A program made the translations under genes and the position numbers. A stretch of 64,000 nucleotides of DNA from Cylicocyclus nassatus (Eukaryota; Nematoda; Chromadorea; Rhabditida; Strongylidae), in the NCBI GenBank assembly GCA_958299035.1, contig CATQJL010000001.1:19203433-19267432 (forward strand), read 5' to 3'. A model generated the notes under the pieces. That model had not been told where the DNA came from and did not search any database. It worked only from the letters and a program-made list of their open reading frames with translations. Each line of letters opens with the position of its first letter. Position 1 is the stretch's first letter. Shown one piece after another: positions 59,229 to 64,000 of the stretch.

Positions 59229-60274
59229 GTTAATGTTGAGTAATTGATTGATCGTCAATTGGTTTTTTGCGTTTTGGGCAATACTCATGAGGACGTGATT
59301 TCGTAAGCCCGTAAGTCGGCGACAATTAGACTGGAGCCTGAGACATGCATCGTTCAATAGCAGAGCTCTCAGTGACTTTTATTTACCTGTAAAAGCAAAC
59401 AGGCAAGTTGTTTAGAGGATACACGAAAAGCTCTGCGACTTTGCGAGCCTTTGTGCCTTAGTTACAGCTTCATCACCATATCCCCGCTGGAACACCCTGT
59501 AATCTATAAAGATTACGTTTCGTAAACAGCGTGTCTGAAAACCCTTATGGGCAAAGTTTCGTTCCAATCTGAGATCAAGTAAGTTATGTACGAGGACAAA
59601 AAGTTTTGATAAATTTATTTGTGATTTTTCCATAAATTTATTTGTGATTTTTTTGATATCAAAAAAAGTATTTGTGCTTGCAAAAAAACATCCATCTACT
59701 CTGTTTGCATCATCTTTTGTTAGCAAACGTTTTCGTTTATGGCTAAAAAATGCATTTCATACTACCTGTTTAAAGAATCTTGGGTGGTGTGAGGATGCCG
59801 GTTTGTGAAAAGGAGTGAAGATGAAAAACTACTTGTGTTTGGAATTATAAATCAGTACGAGCAAGAAATGCTTGATTTATCGACAAACATGTTTTTTCAA
59901 TCCCTGATACTGATGTTCAGAATGCTTCCTCAAACTTGATGATAGTCAAAAGTAATTTTGCTCCTCAAATCTCAGGCATACACGTATCTCGCCCAGCAAT
60001 CGTTAAGCGATTTGGCAATGCTTCAGTTTATAAGTGTACGCGCAATCAGATTCTAGGAAAACACAGCTTTTCGTCCATTTGCAGAAGTCGCACACATTAT
60101 GCTCTTGTAGTCTGCAAGTGTTGTCTCTGTAGAAATCTGGCAGATTGCCAAATCGCGCGGCGACTGCAATCGCACGAGGTAGTCCTTTGCAGCCTTCAAC
60201 GGTCGGTGATTACGGTCTTCTTCAAATGCATTCTAGTTAATGGGCTTAAACTGATGCAAAATCTAGACCAAGAG
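59229..60274. other. Non-coding stretch
   Basis: A 148-codon frame at 59936-60382 overlaps repeat-related sequence near 60149 and the start of the duplication. I do not call it a gene. Confidence 0.35.
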
Positions 60275-63200
60275 TGGTTTCTACTCCATTTTACATCCTA
60301 TTATGTACTAAAATGGCGGAATTTGCGTGAGTGCTGTGGAGTAGCCTTTTTACATATAAAAAGCTTGCAGTTCCTCATTTAACATCGGTACGACAATGAC
60401 AACAAGTGGCAAAAAGTCACCATTATCCTTGCACTTCCTATTCTAAAAAAGTTGATATGCAATTCATCTCGACGGTGTTGTCATCAATAGCGTCTTAAAC
60501 GTATGAAGTTTTATGTGTACAACACTCTATAGAAAGCGGTACTAGTTGCACTTCTTCCATCTTCCAGGGTGGACATGATAAGAAAAGGGATTGAGGAAAA
60601 ATGCAATGTGTTCAGATCTACACTGAAAATGCGAAATGTCTATGTTATTAACTGATAAATGTTCCTTAATCAAGTTATACTGGCTTTCTTTATATATACA
60701 AGTGGTTTTGAACGAAACGATTGCTCAGAATATGCTTCAAGCTTACGCTGTGCCACGTGACGATGCTCTCTTTTTTCGTACATAAAAAGAAAAGTTGAAT
60801 ATGATTTTATATCATTTAAGCTGGCAAACTTTGCGAAAATGGTATTTAGCCGACTATACATTTTTTGAAATTCGTATAAGCTTATCTCTACGAATGTCTC
60901 ATGCTAAGTACCTACTAAGAAGCTCTCAGAGAGAAAGGAATATTCAAAGAAAAGTGCGCTTCATTCTAACATCTTCAGAATCTACCAGCGCCACATTCAA
61001 TCATAAGTGCAAGATTTGCAAAATTTGCACAATTTGCATATACGAAAGCATTTCCGAAATGAAAAGCTATTGAAATGTGCAGACAAACTGCAGTCATTCT
61101 ATTTTCATTTTTTGAGCAAGCTTAACAATATGAATCGCACAGGCTAGCTTATTGAGGTCAAAAGATAGCCGATGAAGATAGATGTTAGAGCATCGCTTAT
61201 AGATTTTCCAAACTCTCAAAGAACCCTAGGAGTCATGAGAACTTTTATCAGGTATGCCTCTTCTGTCATAACTGCTTAAACAACTTTTTACTTTTGAATT
61301 AAAAAAGACAACATTGGACAATATCTAAAAGGAGATACGAGAAACAGTTCGAATGCCGATTACTTTCAGTAACGTTATGTAGACAGCATTGAAGTAGTAT
61401 GTGAGAATTCTAAGCATTGTTGAAGTATGTGAGAATTTATTTCAGAAAGACTAGGAAGATTGCTTGAAAGATAGATGTGAGATCATTTCTAGTTTACTTT
61501 AACTACTTTTCACTTTGCTTACATTGACGTAATTATGAGAAGTCATTTTTATAGCGTTTAGAGTTAAAGCCTCCAGAAAAAGTACGTATCAACGATATGT
61601 GATCGCATCTATTCCATTGCTAGAATTATATTACTAAAACGAGAACGTCTGACTAAACTCGCAATGCTGATTTTTTAATTCTCGGTTTTCCTACTTCAAC
61701 GAATTTTAGGCTTTTAGAATTTTTTTGATAGCTACAGGTAACATGATGCAATAGGGGGGGGGGGGTAAAAGCGTTATTAGTGCGAAGATTACGACCAAGT
61801 TGCATATAATTTTGTTAAGAAACGTGATGTGAAGTAATTCAAGGCATAGTTTGCCACCTACACATTACGTATGTAAGATCTACAGGTGATTTCTGTATAT
61901 TTGATTAGCGTAAGTCTTACAAGGGGAGGATACCAACTTAGATTCGCTTTTGGAGCTGGTACACTTTGGAATCAGTTTTGGATGCTGATTCCAAATATGC
62001 TGTTCTTAGCTGCTTAGCGTTATTCCGAAGCGAGTTATGGGCTTGCTGTTGTGAGTGACTAATAAAGTTGTGAACGTCGTAACACGGCGTATAGTTATAT
62101 GATGCTGAACTAGCATTAGATTGATTTTTTTCAATCTTGAAAGAGACATTACACAATGCAAAAACACCTAGACGTCGACATCGTAGCATCAGGAGGTCCA
62201 AAAGCACGCAAACTTTGCGTAGAAAAGAGAACACAACTTGCTTCAGAATAATGCTAAGCAGCAAGGAGGAGCATATTTGAAATTACCGTTCTAAGCTGAT
62301 TCCAATTTGTGTCCCATCTCAAAAGGAGAATCTAAGCTAGTATCATTCCCTTGTTAGACTATTCGTAACATAAAGGCATGCGTATCTTTCGTTCTATCTG
62401 TTGTGATGTTTATTCTACGTTCAAAAATGGGCATTTCTTATTATTGATCTTGCCTTGCAGTATACGGTAGCTTCCATATGCACTACCTCCTCGATTCAAG
62501 CAAGCCGGACAAAGAGACCATTAGCCTTTCAACGATGAAGATCATTAAAAGTGCACATGTTGTTTACGTCTGCACATTGAACACAATCAGAAGCTCAAAG
62601 TATAAGCAAACTTCAACTCGTTAATTTTGCAAGGAACAAGATGCGTTTTTAATTATGACTCAACAGCGGTGCAAAAATTAGCGACCAATACCTCATAAAC
62701 TTCGTAAGGCACACTACATGCTTGATTACAATCAACTGCGGTACAAAAATTTCCGAACAATAGAATTAGTTTTGTGAGGCCACCGGAAGCGTGCTTTCAC
62801 ACAAAGGGGAGAAGAGATTATTAATGCAGTTTGATTCCTGAAACCGAAATTGATGTTTGCGTGCAAAAAGACCCAGGTGTCACAGCGATTTTCATTTTGG
62901 TTTGATTGTTATATAATGTCTTTGCATTAAAATCGTCTTGCATTCTGGTTGCGATAGGTAGTCAGCGATTAGTTGCGTTGGAGAATGATCACAACCGAAA
63001 TGCAAATTTATTGCAATGCAGTGGACACATAACAATTGCGTCTCGGGAGGATCGCGAGGCAATGTAATCGCGTGATGTATATCCAGATCTTAAGTCTGCT
63101 ACAATCTAGTCTTCAATATGTGTTACTGCACACAACGTGCAATTCACGGATCCTATTTTTTTGGTTCCGAAAGCGGAACATCAACCGATTTTTATCGTCC

Positions 63201-64000
63201 ACATAACCTTGATAAGGCTGTTATCTGACAAGCAATTATGACATAGTACACCGAGGAAAATTAACAGGACCAGAAGCAGTATCTGCTCCTAAAATCCAAA
63301 TTGGTGCGGGCAAGCTGCTTATTAAGTGCAGTGACACACATATTTATAAAGAAATAGGTTGAATGTTTTTATCCAAGTTCGCCTGAGCTTGGGATAAGCG
63401 AGATGCGTAAACATCTGCCATTCAAATCTTCAATGATACATTTGCCTTAACTGGAGCACTTAATTAGGTGTTGCAAGTGAGCTACAGGCACTACATCTTT
63501 TCTTAGTAGTTTCCAGCGTGAGACGATTAGATCCTCGTGTAGTTGCTCTAATCATTCAGTTCCTTTAAAGCAGTGCCACTAAATAACAATGAACAAGCGT
63601 TTTTTCGAAGATTTCTCAAGAGTGTAATCTGAATAACTGGATGATAGTGTTGCAAAACTCCAGTATCCTGTTTTCTAAGAGACTAAATTTTGAGCTTTTA
63701 ACATCGGTTTCATGAACACGATTTTACCCTATCCACCTTGAATTGATTGCATTCAGATGGCTCCCAGAGGGCGATATGGCACAATATGCCGAAAACTTCT
63801 GGGGTGCAAAAGATCATCATAGAGCGCTATATTTGCAGAATGATAGAAAATTTGTCTTGCTTTTTTATTGTAAAGTTTAAAACGTACTTTCTTTTTTTCT
63901 TAAAAGTTTCGAATAGTCACATCACCAGAACAAAAATTGTCTTTGTAGAGAAATGTAGAGTATTGATATGGCTTTGTATGATAATAGATTGAATGGCTAT
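60275..64000 (+). repeat. Segmental duplication, unit 2
   Basis: Direct copy of 51440-54105, lying 8.8-9.9 kb downstream and lengthened by insertions such as 61937-62336. It still matches at the window edge, so it continues beyond. Confidence 0.85.
61937..62336. mobile_element. Foldback element inside duplication unit 2
   Basis: CTTAGATTCGCTTTTGGAGC at the left is mirrored by CAAAAGGAGAATCTAAG at the right. The pairing continues through ATTCCAAATATGCTG..CTTAGCTGCTTAGC and its partner, giving arms of about 100 bp. Unit 1 lacks this segment. A 108-codon minus-strand frame lies within it. Confidence 0.75.

Noticed and set aside
59936..60382. 148-codon frame
   Set aside because: It starts upstream of and runs into the segmental duplication, and the frame is not kept in the other unit.
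61938..62264. 108-codon minus-strand frame as a host gene
   Set aside because: It lies entirely inside a foldback element that is absent from the paralogous unit.
1..64000. CRISPR arrays, operons, phage or plasmid features
   Set aside because: None were seen. The sequence is eukaryotic by its introns, LINEs and DNA transposons.

Overview
This is eukaryotic DNA, most likely from a parasitic nematode of the strongylid/hookworm type. There are no long open reading frames or operons. The one convincing gene has a TTTTCAG acceptor directly before its ATG and a 53-base intron, which is nematode gene style. Two RTE-clade LINE copies closely resemble reverse transcriptases I know from hookworm genomes. 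The genus is inference; the evidence for a nematode is good.

The window is almost entirely intergenic or intronic, and it is built from layers of transposons. Elements whose ends could be set by target-site duplications (TSDs) include: mariner-type foldbacks with TA TSDs (7701-8536, 22548-27063, 28773-30745 with 29440-30445 nested inside, 31672-32591, and 45085-45985 with TA at one end only); hAT-type elements with 8-bp TSDs (3567-3934, 46769-47877, 54281-54624); elements with 3-bp TTA/TAA/TAG duplications and GG(G)-starting ends that look PIF/Harbinger-like (5633-6342, 20734-20963, 34354-35306, 48450-48683, 57116-58379); a TTAA-flanked piggyBac-like element (27651-28236); and a dispersed family with CTCAGATAATCGCCGGGG ends (8671-9007, 12038-12625, 23919-24553, 39059-39600). 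Many are foldbacks, with arms of about 100-400 bp around a small centre, and none carries a recognisable intact transposase.

Two LINEs are present. LINE-A (about 10340-14110, minus strand) is nearly full length but broken by frameshifts, lesions in active-site motifs and an inserted element. LINE-B (about 20262-22400, plus strand) is 5' truncated, internally deleted and split by a second insertion. Comparing the two gives an empty site for the insertion in LINE-B. A small piece of a third LINE lies at 30905-31245 on the minus strand.

Host coding content is sparse. The best gene is 40496-40851, a 100-residue secreted, charged protein in two exons. Weaker candidates are 1648-1926, 4827-5117, 15295-15662, 35639-36063 (minus), 41625-41888 (minus) and 42517-42806 (minus). 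The right-hand 13 kb contains an old direct duplication (about 51440-54105 against 60275-64000), a local duplication that supplies a natural empty site for a hAT insertion, a Pol III-promoter-like tRNA remnant inside a transposon, and a perfect 57-bp hairpin at 59112-59228. The genes do not form a recognisable pathway. What ties the window together is the layered history of its insertions.
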